DNA of 64,000 nt, taken from positions 85,528-149,527 of the forward strand of contig JALLLT010000064.1 of NCBI GenBank assembly GCA_025266875.1. The letters run 5' to 3'. Shown here piece after piece: positions 50,709-63,166 of the stretch. Origin of the DNA: Fennellomyces sp. T-0311 (lineage: Eukaryota; Mucoromycota; Mucoromycetes; Mucorales; Lichtheimiaceae). How positions within the stretch are numbered: position 1 is the first letter of the stretch; every line of letters starts with the position of its first letter. The notes under the pieces were generated by a model. It was not told where the DNA came from, searched no databases, and saw only the letters and a program-made list of their open reading frames with translations. Position numbers and translations under genes: made by a program.

Positions 50709-52182
50709 GAAGGTGAATGATAAATGACCGAATGGCTTTAGCGGTCGCATTTATGATACTAACGGGTTGTGTCAAACTTAAAGAACTGTGCGATTATTGG
50801 GTTTCCTTAGAGGGCCAAACTTGATTTTAATTGTTGTTGACTTAACCAAGCCTCGTGCTCCACGATGTCTTAAAATAACTTTGTCTTTTCTGTTTGTAGG
50901 CACAACGGTAACATGATCTTGCATCCATGATGAATGTTGTTACCTCGTCTATCGAATCTCCAAGTTGTGTCACACGTGAATGAAATCCTTTGCGGATTCA
51001 CGAGTAATTGGGTTTGACATAAGGTAAGTGCGGAATCTGTATATTTCCGTTGTTGCGAAGGTTATCTGGGCGATACATTGGTGATGTATACTTGAAGACT
51101 CCGCGTGGAACTTCACCATAGCAAGTAACCATTTGAATTAGCTCATATCTCGGTATCCTTATCTGTTACCACAACGAACATCATAATTCTGAGCTTGGGC
51201 CCAAAATAATAACACATTTCAATACAACTGTTGTATAGCTGGGTTACAATCGCTGCATAGTAAAGCAGAGGCACAGCGATTTCCAAAGTCGCCACTTCTT
51301 TCTCCCCCCATCCCTTGGCGCTTTGGACTCCATTACGCACAATGGCTGTCAAGTAGAGCAGAAAAAGGAAAGTCAGTTTATACTGGTCTGTCTCCGCGAA
51401 CAGGGAGATGCTGGGTATGCGTCATATTCAAACTGTGATCCACTCATGGGTGACAATTACTTGGGCGCTCTCTTGAATTCTACATTTACCAAGGGGGTTC
51501 TGTCATACTGGCTAATCGTTCTCAGACTTCTGGCTGCATGTTTAATGGCTTGCCGTACCTCTGCTTCCAAGTTCAACAATTCAAACTTTGATTTCCAGTC
51601 TCTGTCAGTCATGCTTGCCGGTGGACATTTCGTGCACTGCGTGGGGCCTCCACTTTTGAACAGGGCGTTGTCCGGCAGCTTATGGTTTTGCCTTCGTCTA
51701 AAAGTCAATGGCCCGAGTGTTGAGGTTAAATAACTTTGGTCATTTGGGCCGGGTAGCTCAATGCGTTTTCTTTGCGTTTCGCTCGGTGATGTTACCAAGG
51801 TAAGACCATCAATACCCGTCGTTACTAACTAAAGGTCTGTTTGTTTATGCACGGCAGATCGACGATGGGCCCAGAGAGTAAGAAGCAAGGCATCCGGGCG
51901 GACGTCATAGAAAGCAGGGTACAAGAAATATATGGAGTAAGAAAGGGTAGGCTCTGATGTGTTACGTAGACCCTTCGACGATTGGCGATTTTTCCTTGTG
52001 CCTCGAGTATCCCGTTCAACCAAATGATGATCGGTTCCTGCTCTGAGAAAAGACGACTCTAGTTTAACCTTCTGCTTTGGCACACACTTTACATAAGTAT
52101 ATCTGATGGTTGAGATGAGGATACAACTCTTTGAGGAAACAACAACGTCTTATATCATTCTGATAATCTTCTACATGTATAT
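50709..52182. other. Unassigned region between the Tc1 element and the 1.1 kb repeat
   Basis: Two minus-strand frames (51457-51798 with TQRKRIELPGPNDQ, and 51829-52083 with PKQKVKLESSFLRAGTDHH) have protein-like composition but no recognisable domain and no consistent splice link. They may be fragments of an old element. No gene is claimed. Confidence 0.35.
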
Positions 52183-53316
52183 GTATATACTTAGAACAAA
52201 CCCTTACCTTAATACATTAAAAGTACATTTATGTACAATCGATATGTCTACTTGATGAGTTTTCATTTTACTTTACATATTGCACGCCGGAATAACAATT
52301 GGCCAGTTGACTTTGGGCAACTGAAGCATCTAACTCATTATTGGAGCTTGCTTGTATAGACCAGTTTTGTTGCTTTGATTCGGGGAAGATGGTGATCTTG
52401 CGTGGGTATGATGTTTAATTGTACTATGGTATTTTACCAAAAATAGCTTTTCCGATGGCCACGGTCCAAAGTGTATGCCAAAGTGTATGAGGGCAGAGGC
52501 CAATAGCTTTATATAAGGACAATTTACATACCAACTCTTCCAAGCTACACACACAAGCACTCTATCCTATAATCATACCTCACCATGGATGAGTCACATC
52601 AGTCGCCTGAATGTCTACTTGACACGTCAAGGCGGACACTTGATTCACCCATGCCCACTTACCTTGCCTGCCTTTCCTTTCCTTTCCTACCTGATATCGT
52701 ACTTTCCGATCCTTTCAGTTCCGCCCACAGAAATCGCCCTGCATACCCTGTCAACACGAACCTTTTTCCTCATTCACCGATACACCCATTCTTCATTGGC
52801 AAGTTTATTCATATCTCTCTTTCCAAGCTTATGCTCCCTGATGCCTCGCATTCGACTCCACAATCCCAGTTCCCCGGTCCATGGCAACCTATCACACACA
52901 AAAGTGCCGCAAAATTTAATAAAAACAAGAGTTACTGGCGTTACCTTGGGCAAATCCAACAGTGATCCTGTCGTAACCAGAGGATGAGAGGGAAAGAAGA
53001 TCGCTCGAATAGGTTGAAAGGGAGTGGAGCTAGACCACCTGCAGTTTATCAAGCGCTAAACACTGGGACATATCCTTGCTGCGAAGGCGGTTTCCCTTTC
53101 CATTCGCTCCAAGGTATTGGCTCTGACAAGTATATGAACAAAGTATATAAAGAAAAAAAGAAGCAGAAAGAGAAAAAACGGAGAGAGGCCAGTGTACCGG
53201 AATCCCTGGAGATGTCCATGGGCCCACAGAAGTTTGCACGGAGCGGGTAACGTACACTGACAACGGCAACCATCGCCAATTACCATCGACGCCTCCCCTC
53301 CCGGCACGATGTACCG
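52183..53316 (+). repeat. 1.1 kb dispersed repeat, copy 2
   Basis: Inverted counterpart of 24365-25490. It holds TATATAA at 52510-52516 and, 69 nt on, an ATG at 52585 opening a 126-codon frame that begins with the same ~36 residues as copy 1 and then differs because of one missing CTTTC unit. Both ends were set where similarity to copy 1 stops (TTCTAAGTATATA on the left and GCGGTACAT on the right). On the left, copy 1 is cut by a transposon, so the true repeat may extend further. Confidence 0.8.
52510..52516 (+). promoter_or_regulatory. TATA element inside the 1.1 kb repeat
   Basis: TATATAA conserved in both inverted copies at the same 69-nt distance from an ATG. It suggests the repeat carries its own Pol II promoter, as LTRs do. 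Position-based inference only. Confidence 0.4.
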
Positions 53317-54499
53317 CAATGAAAGCAATTTGCAGAGCAAACAAGCGTGACACCCTTCTTTAACTGCTCTTCTTGGCAGGCATCGCGCAACGACTGCCCA
53401 AACAGGGACCCTCGCGGGCGAACCAAAGGAGGCAACCTGCTCATAGTTCGTTCGCGCCCAAATTTCGGCTCGGGATCATAGAGGGTGTAAAAAAAGCATT
53501 CTTATCTATCATATAAAAGTAATCTTAAAGCGTTATTTATAGAAGCATGTCAAGTTTAATAAATAGTGCTACTTATGCAATGTAGCTAAGGGCGCGTTCT
53601 GGTAACTAAAGTATATGCTACTAAGTTATTTGCCATATATCGGGCTGTTCTGCTTTTTGTTTTTCGCAGGACATCCATAGTTCTTGCATACACTGCATTT
53701 CTACTGACTTTGAGATATTGGCTAAAAATTCTTCAAAGCTTTGCTTGTTGGTCAATATGGCACTAGATAAAAATGGGGCTGTCGATTTAGGTGCAAGATG
53801 GATACTAGGATTACCGCGGAGAGAGAAGTCTGTGCTGTTATTGCCTGCCATAGTGTGCTTGAAGTAGCCGGTCTTGAGCTAAACGATGACTTTGCGGTGG
53901 AAGGAGAGGTATGCTGATTGTATGGATGGTAGCAATGATGTAGCAAACTGCTATTGGAACAACAAAGCTATAACAGCAGAAATAGACCTGACGATATTGG
54001 TGTCTGAAGCGTCTTCGTATGCTTGTACTTTCAATGGTCTTGGTGACTGTGCAGTTGATGCTGGTCTCTTGCGAGTTGGTAATTGCAACTGGCCGTTGAT
54101 TCGTAAGATCTCGCCGGTATTATTTGCTCTCGTTCGTTCAGAGTTAATTAGATCTTCCGTAGTTTGTATCGGCTTCGAAGATATTCTGGTGTTTTATAGA
54201 AGATATATGTACCATCTACATATGAATTCCAAATTCAGGAGAGTTCATCAAAGTTGATGATGTTGGTGGTTTCGTGCAAAGGAAAGCGGCCCAGAAATAA
54301 GAGAAACATTACGTGCTCGACCTGCGTGTGCACAGGAACCACTATGTATCTGGTATGTTGCCTTGAGCTCAGAACCTATATTGCGCACCGCCTGCTTGTG
54401 AGGTCAATCATTTAATGGTGACTAAAGCTTACGTTTGATAGGTACTTCCAGTCGTTATCAAATTCGGATCCTCGACACTTCGTTCCAGATTGAGCTTGT
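53317..54499. other. Unassigned region
   Basis: No firm gene. A 76-codon minus-strand frame at 53621-53851 (MAGNNSTDFSLRGNPSIHLA...) has plausible composition but nothing to identify it. The remainder is AT-rich. Confidence 0.35.
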
Positions 54500-55187
54500 T
54501 TACAAGTGATGCAGAAAATGGGAACATACGAAAGTTTTCACCGGAGGATGCCATATGAATTGCATGTTTATGAACTCCTGCTTCATCCTATGAAAGTGGA
54601 ATCTTGGGAGTCGCACGTAAATCAGTGATACATTATGCCAGCCATGGTTCGTAATGATCCTTATGAATTTTTCCAATGTGCCAACCTACAAAACTCACAC
54701 ACATTAGTAATGGTAAAAGCGCATGTATATTAGTGGTGTTATATACAGTTACATCAATGTCATGTTGCAACTGTAAGCTCAAGATTAGCTCCAAATGAGC
54801 TAAACTTTCTGATGATGTTTTGATACATTCCTCGTTCGAGAGAGTTGCTTCCACGACAGTAGCAATACGAAGATAATCCATTGCGATGTTTCCCTGTCAA
54901 AAAATAAAATGAGATACCAGGTGGATCAGCAACATGTCCTGCATGTATGGTCTTCAAAGTATTTTTCGAGTTTTTCCAAGCTTAGTTGCCACTTTATGCC
55001 AGCACAGTACATACCTGGTAACTGAATCCTATATGGTAACCTTGATTTTCAAGATTGGCTGAATAAAGCATCCTATCACAAAAGCGCCACTATAATAATT
55101 ATTCTCGGTTAACATGCACTGTGACACTAAAATGGCAAAAATTCTTATATAGCCTTCTTTGTTATGTAGGGAACCTACGTTTGCCAT
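54500..55187 (-). CDS. Candidate small four-exon gene, unknown
   Basis: Exons 55187-55179, 55089-55015, 54893-54753 and 54685-54500 join in phase 0 at GT-AG boundaries to give a continuous 136-codon frame starting MANWRFCDRMLYSANLENQG and ending in a His/Phe-rich tail (KTFVCSHFLHHL). The middle (MDYLRIATVVEATLSNEECI) looks like genuine helical protein. I do not recognise it. Three consistent introns in a row are unlikely by chance, but short exons in AT-rich DNA can be forced together, and it may be the end of a decayed larger gene. Confidence 0.35.
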
Positions 55188-55745
55188 CTTCCCCGGTATT
55201 TAAGAGTTTCCGAAGTTCCTGAGCTGTCAGCAGAGAAAAGTTAAAAATAGATAACCGTGTACAACGTACCATTCCGACATACTGGAACGTACGTCGCATA
55301 AACACATTTGAATATTACAAGACGATGCAGTAATATAGGTATCATTTTAATATTGATAGTAGCACATTATCCACTTGCTCAATTTCGCTTTCCAGTCGAT
55401 CCTGGATAGATACGTACGCTGTATCAATAATACCAATAATAATAAAGGTTGTACTATTCAGATATAGCAGAGGAATGTCCAGAATGTAATATCTTGTCAC
55501 GTTATTGCGTATCGGCAAATGGCGCTCAAATCTAAACTTAAGAATTCAATGTCAAGGCCTACCTGACCTACGTGGATATTCACAAGGGATTTGATTATCA
55601 AACATGCACCGCCACAGCTAGTGGACACAAATATCCGTAAATTTTCAAGGTGCAACAAATAGCAACTAAGCCGAAAGAAAAAACTACGATATATAAAAGA
55701 GATGGATACGCATTCTTGTCTATGTATTCAAGAACCAAGAACGCT
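55188..55745. other. Intergenic region upstream of the kelch gene
   Basis: AT-rich, no gene supported. The kelch frame is open back to 55650, but the residues before the chosen start would hide its signal peptide. A TATATAA at about 55691-55697 lies roughly 50 nt before that start. Confidence 0.4.
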
Positions 55746-58700
55746 ATGAGGACCAATCCACGAATGCAATTGCTAATCTTTTTCATGGTATTGTTGCTGC
55801 TTCAGGGGACTTCCGCGGTATACAATGTCAGTGCAGAGTTGCGTAGCCCACTTAAGGCTGCATATCGCACTTACACTGCATCATTCATACGCAATGACAC
55901 GTTGTACTTCTGGGGCGGTACTGGTCGGCGCACGACGAAACGAACGTATCGCGAGTTAACTCCTTACTTTGAGTACATCCAGTTTGATTCTGGAAACGGT
56001 GACATCATTTACTCTACTGTGCCCAACAGTGAGCAATATACGAATTACAGTGCAGGTGCCAATGCCATTTTGCTTCCGGATAACGAGCGAGTTTTATTTT
56101 TCGGTGGCTCCCGTGAAATGGATCGATCTCAATACGGCAATGGGCCTATGAACTTGGAACAGTATGACTTTCGAACGGCTCAGTGGACATCTTTACCAAT
56201 CGTTTTGTCGCCGAGCGTTAATACCAGTTTGGTTATTCCACCAAGAAATAGAGTGTATATGTCGGCAACACTTGCTGCAAACGGGAAAATATACATCTCT
56301 GGTGGTTGGATCCCCGGAAATATCACCGACTTGTACGATATGTGGGAGTATGATCCTGAACTAGGATTGTTTCGCCCCATTGAGCAAGGCGGCCTGTTTG
56401 ATCCAAACATTGGCGAAAGCTTCTACCCTTATCACAGCGCCGTAGCATTATCGTAATTGTGTATAAACCCTTCGGATGACAAATATCTAACTTTTTATAT
56501 ATGTAGTGATGGGAGAATTATCTATGTCACTCATATCAGCAATAATGTCACTATACTCGATACGAATACGGATCAAGTGACTTATCAAGAAGTGGGTGGA
56601 TATGACATGATAGCCGGAGGTGGAATCAAACCAGAGCCTTCAATTCTCTATAGCGATGTGCGATACAGCGGTCATGTAATGCTAGGTAAAACTCAATATC
56701 TGCAGGTGTGCACAGTAATCTTTAACGGAATCTATGAGCAAAGCCCCCAATCCGCGGTATATATACTACTACGGAGGTTGGATTTATATATTTAGAGATC
56801 GTTGCTATATCTCTAATATGTTACATGAATTATAGGTTGCGCGTTCTACGGATTCTACCAGCAATGTCGTAACGACATTGTGATCCTCGATACAGCCACG
56901 TGGAGATGGATCCCTCCGATAACAATTAATGGTGATCCGCCTAAGGCACGTTTCGCTTGCACAGGAGGCATAATTAACAATCGTTACATGGTTGTCACCC
57001 ATGGTAACTAAGTCAGCTATACATCCGGAATAGATAACTTATCTAATGGAAAATATAGGTTGGTCAACAACAATGGACTGGTTCAATGACTTTAACGTGC
57101 TACGGTTGCCTGAACCGAATTGGGCAACTGGTCACTTTACATGGGTTACCAATATCACTAATGATGCGATTTTCAGCGGCCACAGCATTTCAGAAACGAC
57201 GGAGCACCATAAGAATCTTTCCGTAGGAGATATTGCTGGCATTGTTATCGGCTGTGTGGTTATCTTGGTTGCAGTTATATTGGTCTATGGTCGATGGCGC
57301 TGGAATATACTAGGCATTATCAAAGCGACTTGGAAGTATCTAATGTTCGATCCAAGGTAAATTATATCGAAGAGTAGCATATTAATCGCATTCTAAAGCA
57401 CATGATAGGCTTGGTGAACCAAATTGGGCCGAAATACTTCATCTCGCTGCAAAAGTTACATTGACTGGTCTCTTTGCTGCCTATTTGGCTTACAACATTA
57501 CGTTCATTTCAAACAGTCCCGCTGCCACGTTATCACTGGTTTCACCCGCAGAGCAAGTTTCCTTCCCAGGTAACATCCAGCCATTCACAGCAAGAGCATG
57601 AAATATAAACCAAAAAAATAGATGTACGTTTCTGCTTTGAAGGATTTGCTATCTTGAACTATTTTTATTGTGAATCCGACAAGATGACAACGCTAGAATT
57701 TGTAGAACAAGGATTTATCCAGCAACTTAACGTTACTGGACTTGCACCAATGCAGACAAGCAGTTATCATATGAATGGCACAATGGCATGCATGATGTTT
57801 ACTCCACCTGAATCATTTCGAATGAACAAGACTGATTCCAGCAAAGGTGGTAAGCTCCGGTTTTTATTTGATGCCGAGCCAGCCGATATGGGTGAAGTGA
57901 ATGTCCATGCCGAGCTGTATCCATACGGTCGCAATCCAAACCTGGTTATATACTCTGGCGTTGATCAGCCTCATCTATCTCAACAAGAACTTGATGATTG
58001 GCTCCGAGTCGACTTTAACGATATGCAGGCTGGCAACCGGTACAAGTTCGAATTCAATACTCACACTTCGATCGCCTATCAGATGCAAACACGACGATAC
58101 TTGACCGATGCAACGTGGAATGCAGTTGGATTTGCGTCGATCTACGAAAGCTCACCAGAGCTAGTGACAACGTTCCAGTCAAATATGCCGAATAACGATT
58201 CGTTGGCGGCTAACACGATTGATATTTATCCCATCAATATGGTTGATATCGTATTACAAGAGCAACGTATCTATACTTTGTTTACCGTTGTAGGACCTGC
58301 CGCCGGATTATTTTCGCTGCTCGTTGCTTGCGATAACTTGCTATTCGGTGCAAGACCAAAGTCACCCTGGGGCGTCATCCACCGTTTCTCTATGGGAAAA
58401 ATGCGTACATCACTTCACGAAAAACTCTATGAAAAATTTGGTATATTTCAGCAGCCAATCCCGTTTGTCGATCCGGTATTATATAGCGGTGATAATCAGC
58501 AAGCTCAGTTGACACCCGGGGAAGCTAGGCTCGAGGCACGTCTGCGAAATACTGAAGCAATGCTTATTCGAAGCGAGAGAAGTCATCAAAAGCTCGAACA
58601 ACGCTTACAGTTAACCGAGAACTTATTCAAGGCATACTATATCAACGATGAGGTGTTTTTCAATCTTCATTATGCACACGGTGGAAGGAGTACGATCCAG

Positions 58701-58856
58701 GAAACGCCTGCAATGGATTCAAATGAGACCCTACCGAAGCCACGACCAGTTACTAGATTATTAAGACGTATCCATCCCAGCAATATGAGGAATTTCCGTA
58801 CAAGAGTCCAATCGGATGTTACTATCGCAGTTGCAGAGGACACAGCCATAGAATGA
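55746..58856 (+). CDS. Kelch-repeat multi-pass membrane protein
   Basis: Secretory-pathway or plasma-membrane protein with an extracellular/lumenal kelch beta-propeller. Seven exons (55746-56452, 56507-56685, 56744-56776, 56836-57003, 57059-57356, 57409-57569, 57622-58856) give 926 residues. Residues 1-24 form a signal peptide (MQLLIFFMVLLLLQGTSA core). Kelch-like blades include NDTLYFWGGTGRR, ERVLFFGGSRE, GKIYISGGWIPGN, GRIIYVTHISNN, YIYYYGG and NRYMVVTH, with many N-glycosylation sequons. Exon 3 is 33 nt; without the 58-nt intron before it the frame is lost. A transmembrane helix follows (IAGIVIGCVVILVAVILVYG), then a second (VTLTGLFAAYLAYNITF), a ~200-residue domain and a third (VGPAAGLFSLLVACDNLLF). 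The cytosolic tail has a coiled coil (RLEARLRNTEAMLIRSERSH). Function unknown. Confidence 0.8.
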
Positions 58857-59683
58857 ATATTAAATTGCCCTAAACAAATATTAAGTCGTATGAAAACCTT
58901 TCAACATTATACGCTTACCTTTTGAAATGTGAGATGGTGAGGGCTATGACGAGACAAGCTTTGGCCGTTTGAGAAAGTTATGCTGTATCGCGTTGACGGC
59001 ATATGATGCATACACGCGTACCCCGATTATCTGGGTAACTGGTGCTGGACACTAATAAGTATTTAAATTTTGCTGCTATGTGGGCATCGTCAGTACTAGC
59101 TTATCAAGCTTGATCGGTGGTAGATGTGCAAAAAAAGTACCGATTAAACTATTAGGCCACAAGACTAAGAAGGGTCTCGGTAATATTTACAGAAGCCCCG
59201 GCTCAAACATTTAAGAGAAACATGGAAGTGTCAAGAGAGAGAAAATCATGCGGGATATTACCAAAGTGTGCGGGGCAAAAGGAACGATGTACCCATCTCC
59301 GATCTCTATTTGTTGCCTAAATATGGCAATGCTTTCGAGATGGTGTCCATCAGATCCCATGCGTTAGACTTTAGATATAGGCATTAAGACACTCTATCCT
59401 ACTGTCATATTTAAAGGAATTCATTCAATAATATCGCTCACTATAGATATATGTCGTCGGAGAGAGCTAAAATGAAATACAAAGGTTTCAGATAATGGAA
59501 AAGTAGAAAAAAGAAGAAATCAGCGTGGCATTACCGATAAGGAAAGGGGATCTCGTTTGCCCTTGGTTGAACAAAGATAATCTTTTGCGACGCAACTGGA
59601 CGGTGAATCAGTTCATTATAAAAGGGCCAATATCCCACGTATATCCGCCTCATCACTACACAGAAAAAAAATTATCAACAGAA
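58857..59683. other. Intergenic region upstream of homocitrate synthase
   Basis: About 830 bp, presumably the LYS gene promoter. The homocitrate synthase frame is open back to 59525, but those residues do not match the family. No other gene seen. Confidence 0.45.
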
Positions 59684-61121
59684 ATGGCTCCACCAAGAGA
59701 TATCACTTCATCGCTTCCTGCGAACACCCCTGATCGTCAACGCGAACCGATCGCATCGCCATACATGCCACGCTACCCAGACCCGATGTCCAACATCTCC
59801 AACTTCAAAATCATCGAAACCACCTTAAGAGGTTTGTACTTTTGATATACCATTTCTATCGACTAGATGACTTATTTTACATTTTAACAGAGGGTGAGCA
59901 GTTTGCCAATGCCTTCTTTGATACCAAGACCAAGGTCGCAATTGCCAAAGCACTGGACGCCATCGGTGTTGATTACATCGAACTTACTTCACCTGCAGCT
60001 TCCGAGCAATCTCGCAACGACTGCCGCGTCATCTCCAGCCTTGGCTTGAAGGCGAAAGTGTTGACTCACGTCCGTTGCCACATGGATGATGTCCGTTTAG
60101 CTATTGATACCGGTGTCGATGGTGTCAACGTTGTCATGGGTACATCGAGCTACCTCCGTGAGTTTTCGCACGGCAAGAGCATGGAATACATTACTGCCCG
60201 CGCTATCGAAGTCATCAACTTTGTCAAGAGCAAGGGCCTCGAAGTTCGCTTCTCCACTGAAGACTCCTTCCGCTCAGACCTTGTTGATTTGCTCGCCATC
60301 TATAAGGCTGTTGACAAGGTTGGCGTTCATCGTGTTGGTATTGCCGATACTGTAGGCTGCGCTGATCCCCGCCAAGTCTACGAATTCGTCAAGACCCTCC
60401 GCAGCGTCGTTAGCTGTGATATAGAGTGCCACTTCCACAACGATACCGGCTGCGCCATCGCCAATGCTTACACTGCTCTCGAGGCTGGTGCCACTCATAT
60501 TGACACCACTGTTCTCGGTATTGGTGAACGTAATGGCATTACTCCTTTGGGCGGTTTGTTGGCTCGTATGTACACTGCTGACCGTGCCTACGTCATGAAC
60601 AAGTACACCCTTCCCTCCATCCGCGATGTCGAAAACCTTGTCGCTGAAGAAGTCGATGTAAGCTTTACCAACATAATTTACGATTTTCCTTTTACTAATT
60701 GTATTTGTTTAATCTTCAGATTGGTGTGCCATTCAACAATTATGTGACAGGCTTCTGTGCATTTACTCACAAGGCTGGCATTCATGCGAAAGCAATCTTG
60801 AACAACCCATCGACATACGAAATTTTGAAGCCGGAAGATTTCGGAGTTTCTCGATATGTCAGCATCGGCCATCGATTGACCGGCTGGAACGCCGTCAAAA
60901 ACCGGATAGAACAGCTTAAGCTCACCGATTTGACCGACGATGATGCTAAAGCCGTTACCCAAAAAATCAAGGAGCTCGCTGACATCCGCCCGCTCAACTT
61001 GGACAATGTCGATGTGTTGCTGCGAAGATACCATACTGCCAAGAAAACCTCCCAGCATATTGATGTCCTTCACGGCATCAACAACCCAGATGAATTGGTG
61101 GCTGTCACTGTCGCTGCTTAA
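59684..61121 (+). CDS. LYS20/LYS21: Homocitrate synthase
   Basis: Condenses acetyl-CoA with 2-oxoglutarate, the first step of the fungal alpha-aminoadipate pathway to lysine. Exons 59684-59831, 59891-60657 and 60720-61121 give 438 residues, the family length. Visible features are the Arg-Glu motif ETTLREGEQF (45-54; spliced across intron 1), [30 protein letters not shown], the metal-binding [25 protein letters not shown], and [17 protein letters not shown] in the regulatory/lid part. These separate it from isopropylmalate synthase. Intron 1 has a GTTTGT donor. The ATG at 59684 gives the usual short leader. Codon bias toward C-ending codons fits a well-expressed metabolic gene. Enzymes of this kind are feedback-inhibited by lysine; the sequence alone does not show this here. 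Confidence 0.95.
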
Positions 61122-63166
61122 ATCAAAAATTCTCCATCTCCATCCCATTTACTACCTCACATCTCATACTTCCTTTTCGTCAGCACGTTCCACTATTTGA
61201 TTTATGTATATAGCATCCTATCTTCCTGTCATTATCATTTTTCGCTTCAATTAAAAAAGTTATTATTCGTTCAGCCAAACATAAAACTGAAATGGTTATG
61301 CAGTCGCAATCCAGTTTATTTATGTGCTTGAGATGATAGCTTTTCTGTTGACTTCTGTCGCTGCTTGGGCAACTGATGCAACCTCCGATTAGGGCTATTT
61401 GAGCTACCAGAACTGCGCCGAATAAAGGCTTCAGAAGCCTCATAAATTTAGCCCGGCTGAATCCAAAAATAGCTAGATTCATCACAGTGCTGTTTCGTCA
61501 TGCCTGCCCTGCAAGCTATTATTCGTTTCGCGTTATACCCTATAATGAACTACTTAAATCATCTTACAGGTGTGTAAAAATGCAACTAAAACTATATAAG
61601 AGCTTGAAAAGCAATGAACTGCTGACTTTGGGAGAGAAATAAGCAGCGATGCTGACGACATCAGTATGGTCATGCGAGATTGCGATGGCAGTATAACACA
61701 TAATTAACCAGAGCAGAAGCGTAGTCATAGTAAACCAATATTATAAAAGAAGAATTATAAGTAACTCTAAAGTGAGATTATCTGCTTGTACCATCAAGAA
61801 ACATAGTGGATCCCATTTATTATACATGCAGAACAGTTACTGTTCCGAGGATCCACGGATATATATACTGACATAATACTGATGGAGGTACATAAAGTCT
61901 CTTATCCAGGTAAGTATCCTAATAACGTGAGATGTATGTGTGTTTTTGTCATTCTCAAACTGCATAACACAGTATTAAATTCGCTTATGTACATATATCC
62001 CATCTTTTGTACGAAAATATTAATAGAGCGTATGTTAATTAGCCTACAATAGAAAACTACCATAGCTGAAAAGTAGTAGCTAAGAATAACGTGATCCATT
62101 TGTTAATAAATATATAAATATGCCTATTGACCGATTCTTTATTATAAAAGGATACTTTGTATGACTACCATTGGAAAAGATACATGGCAGATAAATACTT
62201 ATTCATGGAATGTACTCTTTGTTATACATCACTGTGTAGAAGGCATCGCTTTACTGTTTTATATCATGCGAGTCAAGAATACTTGGCGCCTCGATTCCCG
62301 CTATGCAAGAGCATATATTTCGGCCAATCAAATGCCGCCATTCAGAAAGACCTTCAAATATGGCGTGTTAGGATTATGAATGAAATATACAAATTCTCAA
62401 GTTAAGCGCAGTGCATCTTAGTAGAGGAAGCAAAAGCGCTTATAAAAATGAAAAAAACGAAAATAAAAATGTTGATTCCAATACTTTTTACAAAATAAAC
62501 ACAATTTTGCAAAATTATCTACGCTGATCCTAGGTAAACACGCTAACTTCACAAAGAAAAATTTTAAAGAGCATTATTTCTATGTGTTTTTGATAGGAAA
62601 TATTGATTGGAAGCATAAAAAAGTGTGCTGGGTAAGAATCCATGCAATATTAAGATTATTTAGTACAGAAAGTGAATAACAATCAAGACTTTCCTACCTA
62701 CTACATGAGCTACTTTTTTAATTGTTCGGCATGTGGTAGAACTCAATACGTAGTAAAATGACATGGGTTAGTTTGTTAAAGTAATTTATAATATTATTGA
62801 TCTACGATTAGTTGTAGACAAGTATCTACCGTATTTCGATCGTTCAATATGCATGAATGCCACGGTTCATGCAGGAGAGAGGTGGATTTGGCGCGCGTAT
62901 TATCAAATAAAAGGACGCCAACTTTTGTTTGACTTTCTCGGAATCATGGCTTCGAATTCAAACTGTAGATAGATGATACATAACCCCATGTAATATTTCG
63001 ATTGCGGTAGCGAGCGTCGATCTAGTAGCTAGCACTACTTTTTATTTTGAGTTACGTAGTACACGTAATTAATTGATATGTATGCAATTATTTAAAGAGA
63101 CTTTGTTAATCATTAAGTACCATTTTTTCTTTCGCTTTTCCGTATCGTAGTACACTTCACCAAGCA
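61122..63166. other. AT-rich gene-poor region
   Basis: About 2 kb with many stops in all frames. Two overlapping plus-strand frames near 62157-62405 lack domain-like features. I see no RNA gene or clear repeat. Confidence 0.45.

Noticed and set aside
52585..52987. Proline/serine-rich frame starting MDESHQSPEC in both copies of the 1.1 kb repeat taken as a gene
   Set aside because: The two copies diverge in frame after ~36 codons through a pentamer indel, so the protein is not under selection. Kept only as evidence for a promoter-ATG arrangement in a repeat.
56706..56748. A 1-nt frameshift in the kelch gene at the C5 run
   Set aside because: A 58-nt GT-AG intron at 56686-56743 explains the frame change and restores a kelch motif, so a mutation is not needed.
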